A stretch of 64,000 nucleotides of DNA from Plesiocystis pacifica SIR-1. GTDB taxonomy: Bacteria > Myxococcota_A > Polyangia > Nannocystales > Nannocystaceae. The stretch lies in NCBI RefSeq assembly GCF_000170895.1, contig NZ_ABCS01000014.1:62001-126000 (forward strand). The letters are read 5' to 3'. Positions 9,399-20,770 of this stretch are shown here, in pieces. Within the stretch, counting starts at the first letter, position 1; each line of letters opens with the position of its first letter. The notes under the pieces are model-generated. The model was not told the origin of the DNA. It did not search any database and saw only the letters and a list, made by a program, of their open reading frames with translations. Position numbers and translations under genes: made by a program.

Positions 9399-10367
9399 TC
9401 AGCCCTTGAGGGCCTCGGCGCCGCCAATGATCTCCATCAACTCCTTGGTGATGGCAGCCTGGCGTTCGCGGTTGTACTGGAGGGTGAGCTCGCCGATGAG
9501 CTCGGTGGCGTTGTCGGTCGCGTTGTCCATGGCCGCCCGGCGGGCGGCCACCTCGGCGGCGACGGAGTTGTAGAGGGCCTGCTGGACCGCGGTCTCGACC
9601 GCCGTCGGGAGCAGGTGCGCGAGGAGCTCCTCGGTCTCCGGCTCGAAGGCGCGGACGGCCTCTCGCACGGCCTCGCGGGGCTCGTCGGGCACACCGTCGC
9701 CGTCGGCGTCGATGGGCTCGGGCATGGGCACGGGCAGCATCTGCTCGTCCCGGACCTCCTGCGTGATCACGTTCTTGAAGTAGTTGTAGACCACGCGGAT
9801 CTCACCGACCTTGGGCCCGGTGAGGGTGTCGCCCTCGCCGTCGCCGGTGGTGTCCTCGAGCTCCCAGCGCCCCTCGAACAGGGCGATGAGCTCGTTGGCC
9901 ACACCCTTGGCCACGTCCACGACCTCTTCGGGCTTGTTCGGGGCGGTGTGGTGCGACAGCGGCGTGACCTGGGTGGTCGCGCGCAGGTAGTCCCGGCCCT
10001 TGCGGCCCACGGTGATCACGTGGACCTCGCGGCCGGCCTCGCGCAGGGCCTTGATCTCGCGCTCGCTCTGGCGGTTGACGGCGCTGTTGAAGCCGCCGCA
10101 CAGGCCGCGGTCGGCGGTGATGACCACGTAGGCCACGGCGTCGCTCTGGCCCTCGGCCAGCAGCGGGTGCAGCGAGGCGGCGTCCTCGAGCTCGCTCAGG
10201 ATCTCGCCGACGATGCCGGCCATGCGCGTCCCGTAGTCGCGGGCCGCCTCCATGGCGAGCTGCGCGCGACGCAGGCGCGCCGCGGCGATTCGGCTCATCG
10301 CCGAGGTGATCTTCCGCGTGTTCTTGACCGACTTGATGCGGATGCGGATTTCCTTGAGGTTGGCCAT
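9399..10367 (-). CDS. atpG: ATP synthase F1 gamma subunit with acidic insertions
   Basis: A 322-residue central-stalk subunit, about 35 residues longer than the E. coli protein. The N-terminal helix LKEIRIRIKSVKNTRKITSAM and the C-terminal helix QYNRERQAAITKELMEIIGGAEAL are highly typical, as is the central ITADRGLCGGFN segment. The extra length lies in the globular part: GDGEGD around the middle, and a second segment near residues 210-228 reading PIDADGDGVPDEP, which looks like a calcium-binding DxDxDG loop of the thrombospondin-3/dockerin kind. A strong GAGGAG ribosome-binding site lies just upstream of the ATG. The rotor function is certain; any calcium binding is inference. Confidence 0.96.
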   Translation of the reverse strand: MANLKEIRIRIKSVKNTRKITSAMSRIAAARLRRAQLAMEAARDYGTRMAGIVGEILSELEDAASLHPLLAEGQSDAVAYVVITADRGLCGGFNSAVNRQSEREIKALREAGREVHVITVGRKGRDYLRATTQVTPLSHHTAPNKPEEVVDVAKGVANELIALFEGRWELEDTTGDGEGDTLTGPKVGEIRVVYNYFKNVITQEVRDEQMLPVPMPEPIDADGDGVPDEPREAVREAVRAFEPETEELLAHLLPTAVETAVQQALYNSVAAEVAARRAAMDNATDNATELIGELTLQYNRERQAAITKELMEIIGGAEALKG

Positions 10368-10402
10368 GGGCGCTCCTCGCTCGAAGGGCTACGGGGGCTG
10401 GC

Positions 10403-11935
<1,533 letters not shown>

Positions 11936-11977
11936 CGTCGAAGACCTGTCGCTTTGTTCTGAAGGGGGAAAGTCGGG

Positions 11978-12541
11978 TTAGCTGCGCAGGCTGCTGCGGA
12001 GCTTGTCGAGGGAGGTCCGCACGCTGCGGTCCAGGGTGTAGCTGCCCACGTGGGCCACGAGGCCGCCGATGAGCTCGGGGTCGACCTTGGTCTCGAGCAA
12101 GACCGTCTTGCCCGTGGCCTGCTCGAGCGCGCCCTTGATGCGCGTGGTCGAGGAGGGGTCGAGGGCGGAGGCGGTCTTGACCGTCGCGCGGATTCGGCCA
12201 GCGGCCTCGTCCGCGAGGTCGCGGTAGTGGAGGAAAATCTGCTCGGTGCCGCTGATGCGCCCGCGCTCGAGCACGAGGTCGAAGAACTTGACCATGTTGG
12301 GGTCCGCGCCGACCTTGCGCAGGACGGCGTGGAGGATGGCGCGGCGGTTGGCGAGGGTGTGGTGGCCCGCGTCGAGGACGTTGATCAGGTCGCTCTCACC
12401 CGAGGGGTCGGCGTCGTCGTGGGTCTTGCACGCCGTGGTGAAGTCCCCGAGGGTCGCGAGGTACCTGTCGCGGGTCGCGGCGTTGGGCGCCAGGGACATC
12501 AGGGCCCGGGCGTAGCGCTTGGCGAGGCTTCCGTTGATCAT
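11978..12541 (-). CDS. atpH: ATP synthase F1 delta subunit
   Basis: A 187-residue OSCP/delta subunit that joins the peripheral stalk to the top of F1. It begins with SLAKRYARALMSLA, the standard opening of delta subunits, and ends with the conserved beta/alpha C-terminal domain (VLLETKVDPELIGGLVAHVG followed by DRSVRTSLDKLRSSL). Its ATG overlaps the atpF stop codon by one base (TGATG), a strong sign of coupled translation. Length is normal (about 180). Confidence 0.95.
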   Translation of the reverse strand: MINGSLAKRYARALMSLAPNAATRDRYLATLGDFTTACKTHDDADPSGESDLINVLDAGHHTLANRRAILHAVLRKVGADPNMVKFFDLVLERGRISGTEQIFLHYRDLADEAAGRIRATVKTASALDPSSTTRIKGALEQATGKTVLLETKVDPELIGGLVAHVGSYTLDRSVRTSLDKLRSSLRS

Positions 12542-13215
12542 CAGTTGGCTCCCAGCTGGGTGTCGGTGACCTCGGCGACCCAGGCGTCGACGAGGCGACG
12601 CTGGTCGGCGCCGCCGAAGCTCGAGCGGATGGCCGCCTCGGCCTTGGCCACGGCCTGCTCGACGATGGCGTTCTCGAGCTCGGCGCGGCGGCGGGCGGCC
12701 TCGCGCTCAGCCGCGCGCACGCCCGCGTCGCGGATCTTCTCGGCCTGCTCTTTGGCCTCGGCCAGGATGCGGTCGTACTCGGCGGCGGCGGTCTTCTTGG
12801 CCGCCGCGCGGATGTCCTCGACCTCGGTCTCGAGCGAGCCGAGCTTGGCCTCGTACTCCTTGACCAGGGCGTCCGCCTCGGCCCGGGCCGCGGTCGCGCG
12901 GTTGAGCTCGGTGCGGATCGCGTCGGTCTTCTCCTTGTGCATCTTGCGCAGGCCGCGGAACAAGATCGCGTTGAGGATGAAGAACAGGCCGACGAAGTTG
13001 GCGATGATGATGATGAAGCCGGTGCGACCGTCCTCGGCTCCGCCGATCGGGTTGCTGATCCACTTGATGCCCTCGGAGACGTGATGCTCCGCGCCGTGGC
13101 CGGCGTCGTGGGCCGCTTCTTCGCCGTGGGGAGGGCTGGCGAGGGCGACCAGGGGAGCCGCCCACACGACCAGCGCGGCGCTGAGGGGGATGAGGATGCG
13201 GTTCATGGCGTTCAC
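12541..13215 (-). CDS. atpF: ATP synthase Fo b subunit with signal-like N-terminus
   Basis: A 224-residue peripheral-stalk b subunit. The C-terminal 150 residues form the expected long charged coiled coil (ALVKEYEAKLGSLETEVEDI; EQAEKIRDAGVRAAEREAARR). The membrane helix is GFIIIIANFVGLFFILNAILF. Before it lies an additional hydrophobic segment that looks like a cleavable signal peptide (ILIPLSAALVVWAAPLVALA-SPP), followed by a His/Glu/Ala-rich stretch (HGEEAAHDAGHGAEHHV). Leader-bearing b subunits are known in deltaproteobacterial lineages. It overlaps atpF' by four bases (ATGA) and atpH by one base. Confidence 0.92.
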   Translation of the reverse strand: MNAMNRILIPLSAALVVWAAPLVALASPPHGEEAAHDAGHGAEHHVSEGIKWISNPIGGAEDGRTGFIIIIANFVGLFFILNAILFRGLRKMHKEKTDAIRTELNRATAARAEADALVKEYEAKLGSLETEVEDIRAAAKKTAAAEYDRILAEAKEQAEKIRDAGVRAAEREAARRRAELENAIVEQAVAKAEAAIRSSFGGADQRRLVDAWVAEVTDTQLGAN

Positions 13216-13676
13216 GCGGTCCTCCCGAGGACCTGCTGGGTGATGTCGTTGGCCAGGGCGTCGACGCGGCCGCTGAGCTCGGCGCGGGCGGCGTCGACCT
13301 CGGCGGCGATCCTGACCTTGGCCTCGTCGAGGCTGGCGGCCGACTGCTTGCGCGCCTCGCCGACGATCTTGGCCTCCTCGGCGTCGGCCTCCCGGCGCTT
13401 CTCGGCGCGCAGGTCGAGGGCGGCGTCGCGGGCCGCGGCCAGGCGGTCGTCGTAGTCGGCCTGGCGCTCGGCCGCGGCTTCGCGCAGCTCACCGGCCTCG
13501 CGCTGGGCTCCCCCGATCCGCTGGGCGCGGCGCTCCCGAGCCGCGAGCCACGGCTGGAACAGCAGAGGATTCAGCACGGCCATCAGCAGCAGGAAGATTC
13601 CGGCCTGGAGGAAGAACGTACCGTCGAAGTCGACGACCGGGATGTTCTCTGAGGCGACGAGCAAGAAGCTGGGCAT
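13212..13676 (-). CDS. atpF': ATP synthase Fo b' subunit (second b-type)
   Basis: A 154-residue second peripheral-stalk subunit. The N-terminal membrane helix, TFFLQAGIFLLLMAVLNPLLFQPWL, has the conserved pattern of b/b' proteins of the AtpX kind, followed by a long Ala/Glu/Arg-rich coiled coil (REAAAERQADYDDRLAAARDAAL) that pairs with AtpF. It is the first gene of the operon. I chose ATG at 13676, which has AGGGA five bases upstream; an in-frame GTG six codons earlier (13694) is less likely. Two different b genes in tandem imply a heterodimeric stalk. Confidence 0.9.
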   Translation of the reverse strand: MPSFLLVASENIPVVDFDGTFFLQAGIFLLLMAVLNPLLFQPWLAARERRAQRIGGAQREAGELREAAAERQADYDDRLAAARDAALDLRAEKRREADAEEAKIVGEARKQSAASLDEAKVRIAAEVDAARAELSGRVDALANDITQQVLGRTA

Positions 13677-13724
13677 GGCGTCCCTGGGCCCCACGCAGAC
13701 GCTTCGTCGGCGGAAGGCGGCGAG

Positions 13725-13753
13725 CAGGTAGCATTTGGCGAGACCTCCGTCAA
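13725..13753 (-). promoter_or_regulatory. candidate sigma-70 type promoter of the atp operon
   Basis: On the minus strand TTGACG (complement of 13748-13753) and TACCTG (complement of 13725-13730) are separated by 17 bases and lie about 50 bases upstream of the atpF' start. The -35 is close to consensus and the -10 is poor. It sits in the gap that separates atpF' from the bactofilin gene. This is pattern-based only. Confidence 0.3.
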
Positions 13754-13837
13754 CGGGGCCACAAGGCAGGCCAGGGCCAAGATTTCGGGCGTTTCAGCCC
13801 ATCGGGCCGTCACCGTGAGCTGGCCGTCGGCTGCCGC

Positions 13838-13856
13838 AAAAAAATCGCACGGCGAT
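13838..13856 (-). terminator. possible terminator after the bactofilin gene
   Basis: Read on the minus strand, a 5-bp stem ATCGC/GCGAT with loop CGT is followed at once by seven T residues. It lies about 75 bases after the bactofilin stop and before the candidate atp promoter. The stem is short, but the T run is striking in such GC-rich DNA. Confidence 0.4.
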
Positions 13857-13931
13857 CGCCCCCTCCGCGCACGGCCGCTCGCGCCCAGTCGGGGCGGCGC
13901 AGGGCGCATCGTGACCGCTGCCTGACGGGGC

Positions 13932-14282
13932 TCAGGCCTCGCTGGGGGCCGCCTCGGCCTCGCTCGACATCGAGCACGAGCCCTCGAAGAAGGCCCCTCG
14001 CTCGACAGTGAGGCTCGGCGTGGACACGTTCCCGCGCAGACGCGCAGGCGCCATGATCGCCAGCGACTCGCTCGCGCTGACGTCGCCCCGGATCTCCCCG
14101 CGCACCACCACGGTGCCCGCCTGGACCCTCGCCTCGACCTTGGCCTGCTCACCCACGATGAGCGTGCCTTCGGTGTGGATCTCCCCGCGGAAGGCCCCGT
14201 CGATGCGCACCGTGCCCTCGAACGTGAGCTTCCCTTCGAAACTGGAGCTCTCCCCAAGGATCGTCGTGACTTCGTCGCTCAT
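13932..14282 (-). CDS. bactofilin (polymer-forming cytoskeletal protein)
   Basis: A 116-residue bactofilin. After a short tail (MSDEVTTILGESSSF) the sequence is made of short beta-helix repeats with the family's G-hydrophobic-D/E rhythm: FEGTVRIDGAFRGEIHTEG, LIVGEQAKVEARVQAG, VVRGEIRGDVSASE, and LRGNVSTPSLTVERGAFFEG. Bactofilins polymerise without nucleotide into filaments that position envelope or chromosome-segregation machinery in myxobacteria and others. The start is the ATG giving MSDEV; in-frame codons before it are Arg/Pro-rich noise. A bactofilin immediately upstream of the b-subunit genes is, as far as I recall, a recurring order in deltaproteobacteria. Here the two are separated by 255 bases with a possible terminator and promoter, so co-transcription is uncertain. 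Confidence 0.9.
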   Translation of the reverse strand: MSDEVTTILGESSSFEGKLTFEGTVRIDGAFRGEIHTEGTLIVGEQAKVEARVQAGTVVVRGEIRGDVSASESLAIMAPARLRGNVSTPSLTVERGAFFEGSCSMSSEAEAAPSEA

Positions 14283-14660
14283 CGAGGCCGGAAGGTACGG
14301 GATCCCCTGGCCTCCCGATACCCTGAAAATGCTTGCGTGAGCTCGCGCAGCTGGCCTGGTCGCCGAGCCGGTCTTCCCGAGCTTGGCGCAGCTCGGCCAC
14401 GGGGCGCCCCGGAGAGCTCTAGCGCCTCCCACGCATGGCTCTGCGCGCGCGCGTGGCCAGGCAGACCGCGCGTTGGGGTCGTCCGACCATCACGCGACAT
14501 AGCCCACAGTTCCAACAGTCCTCATTCCTGGTCCTTGGATCGATTCAAATTGCGACGTGGAAAAGTGCTCCACTCTCCAATACGCTTGCTTCGCGTGTCG
14601 ATGATCGACGACAGCGGGCCCCGTCCGCGAGCCAGCGACGAAGGGCGTGAAGAGGGCAAA
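14283..14660. other. intergenic region between divergent bactofilin and FHA genes
   Basis: No gene is supported here. GC content falls noticeably from about 14510 to 14600, as expected of a promoter region for the two divergent genes. A small inverted repeat GTGGA-AAAGTGC-TCCAC lies near 14556-14572. No convincing -35/-10 pair is visible. Confidence 0.5.
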
Positions 14661-15617
14661 ATGGCTCTCGCCACCAGCTTCGCGCGAGCGCGCCCCATCC
14701 TGACTGCGCTCGTCGCGGGCGTGCCGGAGGGGGACGCGGTCATCGTGGCGACGGACCGCAACGGCTTTCCTGTGGCGCAACGCCTCATCGAGCGCCCCAA
14801 AGATTTGCCCCATGCGGTCGTCATCGGCCGCCACAACCGCTGCGCCCTCGCCATTCCCGGCGACAGCCGCGTGAGCCTCCGCCACTTGCTGCTGACGACC
14901 TGGCCCGGCCAAGGACCCATGCGCCTGCGCGGATACGACCTCGGCGGTCGCGCTGGGGTGGTGCTCGCCGACGGCAAGCGCGTGCCCGGCTTCTCGGCGC
15001 ACGGCCAGGTCGCCCTCGGCTTTGGCCGCACCTCGCTGTTCGTGCTCCCCGGTGGCGCCATCGGCCGCGACATCCTCGCGGGCGACGAGTCCGAGTCCTT
15101 CCGCAAGCTCACGGGCCTCGACGCCTCGGGCAGCGGCCACCGCCTGGCCATCTCCGCCATGGCCGAGCCCGGGGTCGCCGAGCTCGGCGGCTACAGACCC
15201 GTCAACGTCGACGTCCGCCCCGAGCCCCGCGGCGTGCTGCGGCTGCGCTCGACCAAGATCACCCGCAACCGCGCGACCAACCGCGGGCGCAACCGCGGCC
15301 GCGAAGACTCGACCCAGGTCCGCGAGCTCGAGATCGACAGCGAGCAGCTCCAGCGCGGGCTGCTCATCGGGCGCTACAGCGACCGCTGCTCCCTCGCCGG
15401 CCAGGGCCGCAACCTGTCTCGGGTCCACGCGCTGGTCACCGAGGAGGGCCCGAACTCCCTGCTCGTCTACGACCTCGCCAGCACCAACGGCGTGCGGCCC
15501 TCGGGGCAGAGCGAAGGTCCGAGCCACCCCGTCGTCCGGATGACGCCCGACGATCCCTGCTTGCTCGGCCACTTCGAGCTCAGCTGGGTCCCCGCCGAGC
15601 GCCCGACGATTCATTGA
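14661..15617 (+). CDS. protein with two FHA (phosphothreonine-binding) domains
   Basis: A 318-residue protein. Two FHA cores are visible. The first, near residues 50-110, has AVVIGRHNRCALAIPGDSRVSLRH. The second, near residues 230-300, has LLIGRYSDRCSLAGQGRNLSRVH followed by LVYDLASTNGV, a full FHA signature (GR, SxxH, STNG). Between them is a basic, Asn/Arg-rich linker (KITRNRATNRGRNRGRED). FHA domains bind phosphothreonine peptides, so this protein is probably an adaptor for one of the Ser/Thr kinases abundant in such genomes. Start: ATG at 14661 has AGAGGG five bases upstream; an in-frame ATG at 14601 lacks a ribosome-binding site. It ends 229 bases before sdhC. Confidence 0.82.
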   Translation: MALATSFARARPILTALVAGVPEGDAVIVATDRNGFPVAQRLIERPKDLPHAVVIGRHNRCALAIPGDSRVSLRHLLLTTWPGQGPMRLRGYDLGGRAGVVLADGKRVPGFSAHGQVALGFGRTSLFVLPGGAIGRDILAGDESESFRKLTGLDASGSGHRLAISAMAEPGVAELGGYRPVNVDVRPEPRGVLRLRSTKITRNRATNRGRNRGREDSTQVRELEIDSEQLQRGLLIGRYSDRCSLAGQGRNLSRVHALVTEEGPNSLLVYDLASTNGVRPSGQSEGPSHPVVRMTPDDPCLLGHFELSWVPAERPTIH

Positions 15618-15678
15618 GCTGACCGGGCGCGACGCCGCCTCGCCTGGCACGAGCTCCGCGCTCGCGCCCGCGAAGATT

Positions 15679-15732
15679 ATTCGCGCCCCGCCCATTCGCG
15701 CGACATTCGCGGGAGATTGACGGCGATCTCCC
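15679..15732 (+). promoter_or_regulatory. direct and inverted repeats upstream of sdhCAB
   Basis: Three copies of ATTCGCG occur at 15679, 15694 and 15705 (spacings 15 and 11), followed by an inverted repeat GGGAGAT-TGACGGCG-ATCTCCC at 15711-15732. Repeated short boxes like these are compatible with an operator for a regulator of the succinate dehydrogenase operon; the inverted repeat could equally end the FHA transcript. No regulator can be named. Confidence 0.3.
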
Positions 15733-15846
15733 TCGAAACGCGACCACCTCGACGATCGTGGTCTTCTCGGGCAACCCGCGCCCGGCCGGCCCTCACGGCC
15801 GTCGCCGAAATGTGCTAGGTCGCCCAAGCGAGGAGATTTCCACACC

Positions 15847-16565
15847 ATGAGCAGCGGCAACGCCCCCCCTCTCGACCGTCTCGTCAAGGCGCTGACCTCG
15901 ACCATCTCGCTCAAAATCGTGATGGCCGTGACAGGCATCGCCGGCGCGGGCTTCGTCATCTTTCACATGCTCGGGAACCTGCAGATGTTCCTGGGCCGCG
16001 AGGCCTACAACACCTACGCGGAGTTCATGCAGAACCTCGGCGAGCTCAAATGGGTCGCCCGCCTGGGTCTGCTGGGCATCTTGTTCGGCCACGTGAGCAC
16101 CGCCGTGCTCTTGGTCCAGCGCAACACGGCCGCCCGACCCGAGGGCTACTACACCCAAAAGCGCAAGCGCACCTCCGTCGCGGCCGTCTACATGGCCCAG
16201 CTCGGCATCGTGCTGCTGCTGTTCATCATCTATCACATCCTCCACTTCACCGGCGGGATGATCCACACCGACCTGGGCTACGAGCTGGTCGAGATGGGCC
16301 CCAACGGGGCGCGGCGTGACCTCTACACCCACGTCATCAACAGCTTCAGCAACCCCCTCATCGCGCTGACCTACGTCGCGGCGAACCTGGCCCTGGCCCT
16401 CCACCTCGCCCACGGCGCGACCTCGATGTTCAAGACCATCGGCTTCGGCGTGGGGCGCTGGAAGGTGCCGGTCGAGGCCATCGGCCCGGCCTTCGGCGTC
16501 ATCGTCGGCCTCGGCAACATCTCCATGCCCATCGCCGTGCTGACCGGCGTGATCGGAGCGAACTG

Positions 16566-16566
<1 letters not shown>
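15847..16566 (+). CDS. sdhC: succinate dehydrogenase cytochrome b membrane subunit
   Basis: A 239-residue, five-helix membrane anchor of the single-subunit (b558, type B) kind found in Bacillus, Bacteroidetes and deltaproteobacteria. Helix one, [26 protein letters not shown], contains the conserved heme-ligand His (IFHMLGN); further candidate axial His residues lie in [21 protein letters not shown] and LALHLAHGA. It carries heme b and the quinone site and anchors SdhAB to the inner membrane. GAGGAG lies 10 bases before the ATG. Its stop overlaps the sdhA start (TGATG). Confidence 0.93.
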
Positions 16567-18496
<1,930 letters not shown>

Positions 18497-18497
<1 letters not shown>

Positions 18498-19255
18498 TGA
18501 GCGACGAGAACATGGACATCAAGCTCAAGGTCTGGCGCCAGAAGGGGCCGACCCAGGCGGGCTACTTCGAGGATCACAAGGTCAGCGCCAACCCGCACAT
18601 GTCCTTCCTCGAGATGCTGGACGTGCTCAACGAGCAGCTGCTCAACGACGGCAAGGAGCCCGTGGCCTTCGACCACGACTGCCGCGAGGGCATCTGCGGC
18701 GCGTGCTCGATGGTCATCGACGGGGCCCCCCACGGGCCGCGCAAGGGCACCACGACCTGCCAGCTGCACATGCGCGAGTACAACGACGGCGACGAGATCG
18801 TCATCGAGCCGTGGCGCGCCAAGGCCTTCCCGGTGATCAAGGACCTCGTCGTCGATCGCCGCGCCTTCGACCGCATCCAGCAAGCTGGCGGCTACGTGTC
18901 GGTGTCGACGGGCTCGTCCCCGGACGCCAACGCCATCCCCATCGGCAAGCGCGACGCCGACGAGGCCTTCGACTACGCGGCCTGCATCGGCTGCGGCGCC
19001 TGCGTCGCGGCCTGCCCCAACGCCTCGGCCATGCTCTTCGTCAGCGCCAAGGTGGCGCACCTGAGCCTGCTGCCCCAGGGCCAGGTCGAGCGAGTCGAGC
19101 GCGTGCGCAAGATGGTCGACGCCATGGACTTCGAGGGCTTCGGCGGGTGCACCAACCACGGCGAGTGCGAGGCCTCGTGCCCGAAGACGATCAGCGTCGA
19201 CGCCATCGGCCTGCTCAACCGCGAGTACATGCGCGCCGGACTGTCTCGCGACTGA
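18497..19255 (+). CDS. sdhB: succinate dehydrogenase iron-sulfur subunit
   Basis: A 252-residue iron-sulfur subunit passing electrons from FAD to the quinone. The [2Fe-2S] ligands are in [16 protein letters not shown] with the fourth Cys in TTTCQLH; the [4Fe-4S] cluster is [14 protein letters not shown], and the [3Fe-4S] cluster is in [15 protein letters not shown]. Its ATG overlaps the sdhA stop (TAATG). A strong terminator follows 23 bases after the stop, so sdhCAB is a closed three-gene operon. Confidence 0.97.
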
Positions 19256-19278
19256 GCCAAATAAAAGTCCGCACTTCG

Positions 19279-19311
19279 AAGCCCCAACTCCACACGGAGT
19301 TGGGGCTTTTT
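19279..19311 (+). terminator. rho-independent terminator of sdhCAB
   Basis: A perfect 13-bp stem (AAGCCCCAACTCC paired with GGAGTTGGGGCTT) with loop ACAC is followed by five T residues. This is the clearest intrinsic terminator in the window. Confidence 0.92.
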
Positions 19312-19706
19312 CATGCTCGTGTTTTCATTAGGAAGGATCGAATTAGGATCGACTGTCACCCTTTTGGCACACACTCCGGCCCGCTGGAACGTGAGCTGAG
19401 TGACCATCGAGACACCGCCCCCTTTTGGGCCACATGACAATTTTGGTTGGCCGTTCGCAGACTTGGCAGCTTCGCGGCCGACGTTGGCCACCGTTTGAGG
19501 AGGAGCGCCCCGCAAGTCCTGGGGCAGGTCGACCCAATCATACCCAGAATGCCACGATTTTATTGGACCCAGTTTGAGAAGAGCCCCCAATCCTGTGGAC
19601 ACAGACCGCCGCCATTCATCGATCTGATACGCATTCCATTTTTGATAGATCAATGAGAAAAGACTCCACATTTCGTGACACTCTGGTTTAGGCTGCTCGC
19701 GTAGAG
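19312..19706. other. AT-richer intergenic region without a supported gene
   Basis: About 395 bases whose GC content is clearly below that of the neighbours, lying between the sdh terminator and the pseudokinase gene. Several short open frames occur on both strands, but none has the third-position GC bias of real genes here. It probably carries the promoter of the downstream gene; no clear -35/-10 pair or repeated element is visible. Confidence 0.5.
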
Positions 19707-20729
19707 ATGGACGCCCAGCGCACGCTAGAGCCCGAATTCGCGCACCTGCCACACCGGCCGGCCGCCTCGTTCGCGCGCGCGAGCGAGGGCCTCTCGAGCC
19801 TCGCCGGCCGTCGCTACTCGAGAATGCGCCGGGTCAGCGGCGGCGGCGGGATGGAGCTCTACCAGGTCGAGGACGAGCTGCTCGGGCGCGGCCTGACCCT
19901 GGGCCTGCTGCACCACGCCTGCCACGACGAGGCCGCCGTCGCCTCCCTCGAGGGCGAGGCCCGGATGCTCGCGCGCATCGACCACCCCCGGGTCGTCCAC
20001 CTCCTCGACTACGCCATGCTCGGCCACGAGCGCTGCCTGGTGCTCTCGCGGGTCGGGGAGTACGACCTGAAGCAGTACCTGGGCCGGCGCCGGACCAGCG
20101 AGGCCGAGCGCCTCGCCGTGCTGCTCCAGGCCGCCGAAGGGCTCGCCGGCGCCCACGCGGCCGGGGTGCTGCACGGCAACGTCAACGCCGCGGCCGTGCG
20201 CGTCGACGACGAGGGCCGGGTCCAGCTGGTCCACTTCGAGCTCGCGCGCCTGCTCGACCCGGAGCCCGGCGCCTGGGAGCGCAACCAGCCCTGCTTCGCC
20301 GGTGACCCCGCGACCATGGCCCCCGAGGCCCACCAGCACGGCCGCCGCGACGCGCTCACCGACCAGTACAGCTTCTGCGTCGTCGCGTGGGAGGCTTTGA
20401 CCGGGGCCCGCCCCCCCGCCGACGCCGACGCGGCCGCCCGAACCCGCGGCGCCCCCGCGATCCTCGCGGTGCTCGCCCGCGGCCTGCGGCGCGAGCCGAG
20501 CGAGCGCTGGCCCGACATGAACACCCTGATCCGCGCGATGCGTCAGGCCCGGACCAAGGGCGCGATCGGTCGGCCCCGGACCCTGCGCCGCGGCTCCGGT
20601 CGCCGCGCGATCCTCGGGCTGCTGACCCTCCTCGCCGTTGCGGCGCTCTCGCTCCACGCGGGCCTGGCCCGCGCAGCCGCGCCGGACAACCTCGCCCTCG
20701 CGGCCCCGAGCGTCGCACCAGGGCACTAG
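19707..20729 (+). CDS. membrane-anchored Ser/Thr pseudokinase
   Basis: A 340-residue protein with the fold signature of a bacterial Ser/Thr kinase but without its catalytic residues. The N-lobe lacks a recognisable VAxK lysine (LTLGLLHHAC at the place expected). The catalytic loop, normally HRDxKPxN, reads HGNVNAAA near residues 156-163, so the catalytic Asp is Asn and the following Lys is lost. The metal-binding DFG reads HFE (LVHFELAR, residues 176-178). The C-lobe is otherwise preserved (MAPEAHQ, DQYSFCVVAWEALTGARPP, LRREPSERWPDM). A transmembrane helix follows near residue 300 (AILGLLTLLAVAALSLHAGL) with a short outer tail. It probably acts as a scaffold or sensor rather than an enzyme. 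Confidence 0.85.
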   Translation: MDAQRTLEPEFAHLPHRPAASFARASEGLSSLAGRRYSRMRRVSGGGGMELYQVEDELLGRGLTLGLLHHACHDEAAVASLEGEARMLARIDHPRVVHLLDYAMLGHERCLVLSRVGEYDLKQYLGRRRTSEAERLAVLLQAAEGLAGAHAAGVLHGNVNAAAVRVDDEGRVQLVHFELARLLDPEPGAWERNQPCFAGDPATMAPEAHQHGRRDALTDQYSFCVVAWEALTGARPPADADAAARTRGAPAILAVLARGLRREPSERWPDMNTLIRAMRQARTKGAIGRPRTLRRGSGRRAILGLLTLLAVAALSLHAGLARAAAPDNLALAAPSVAPGH

Positions 20730-20770
20730 CAGGACATCGCCCCACGACGCGCGGCGAAGTTCAGCAGTTG

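Noticed and set aside
19312..19706. A small RNA or riboswitch between sdhB and the pseudokinase
   Set aside because: The region is AT-richer but I see no conserved fold or second terminator that would support an RNA gene.
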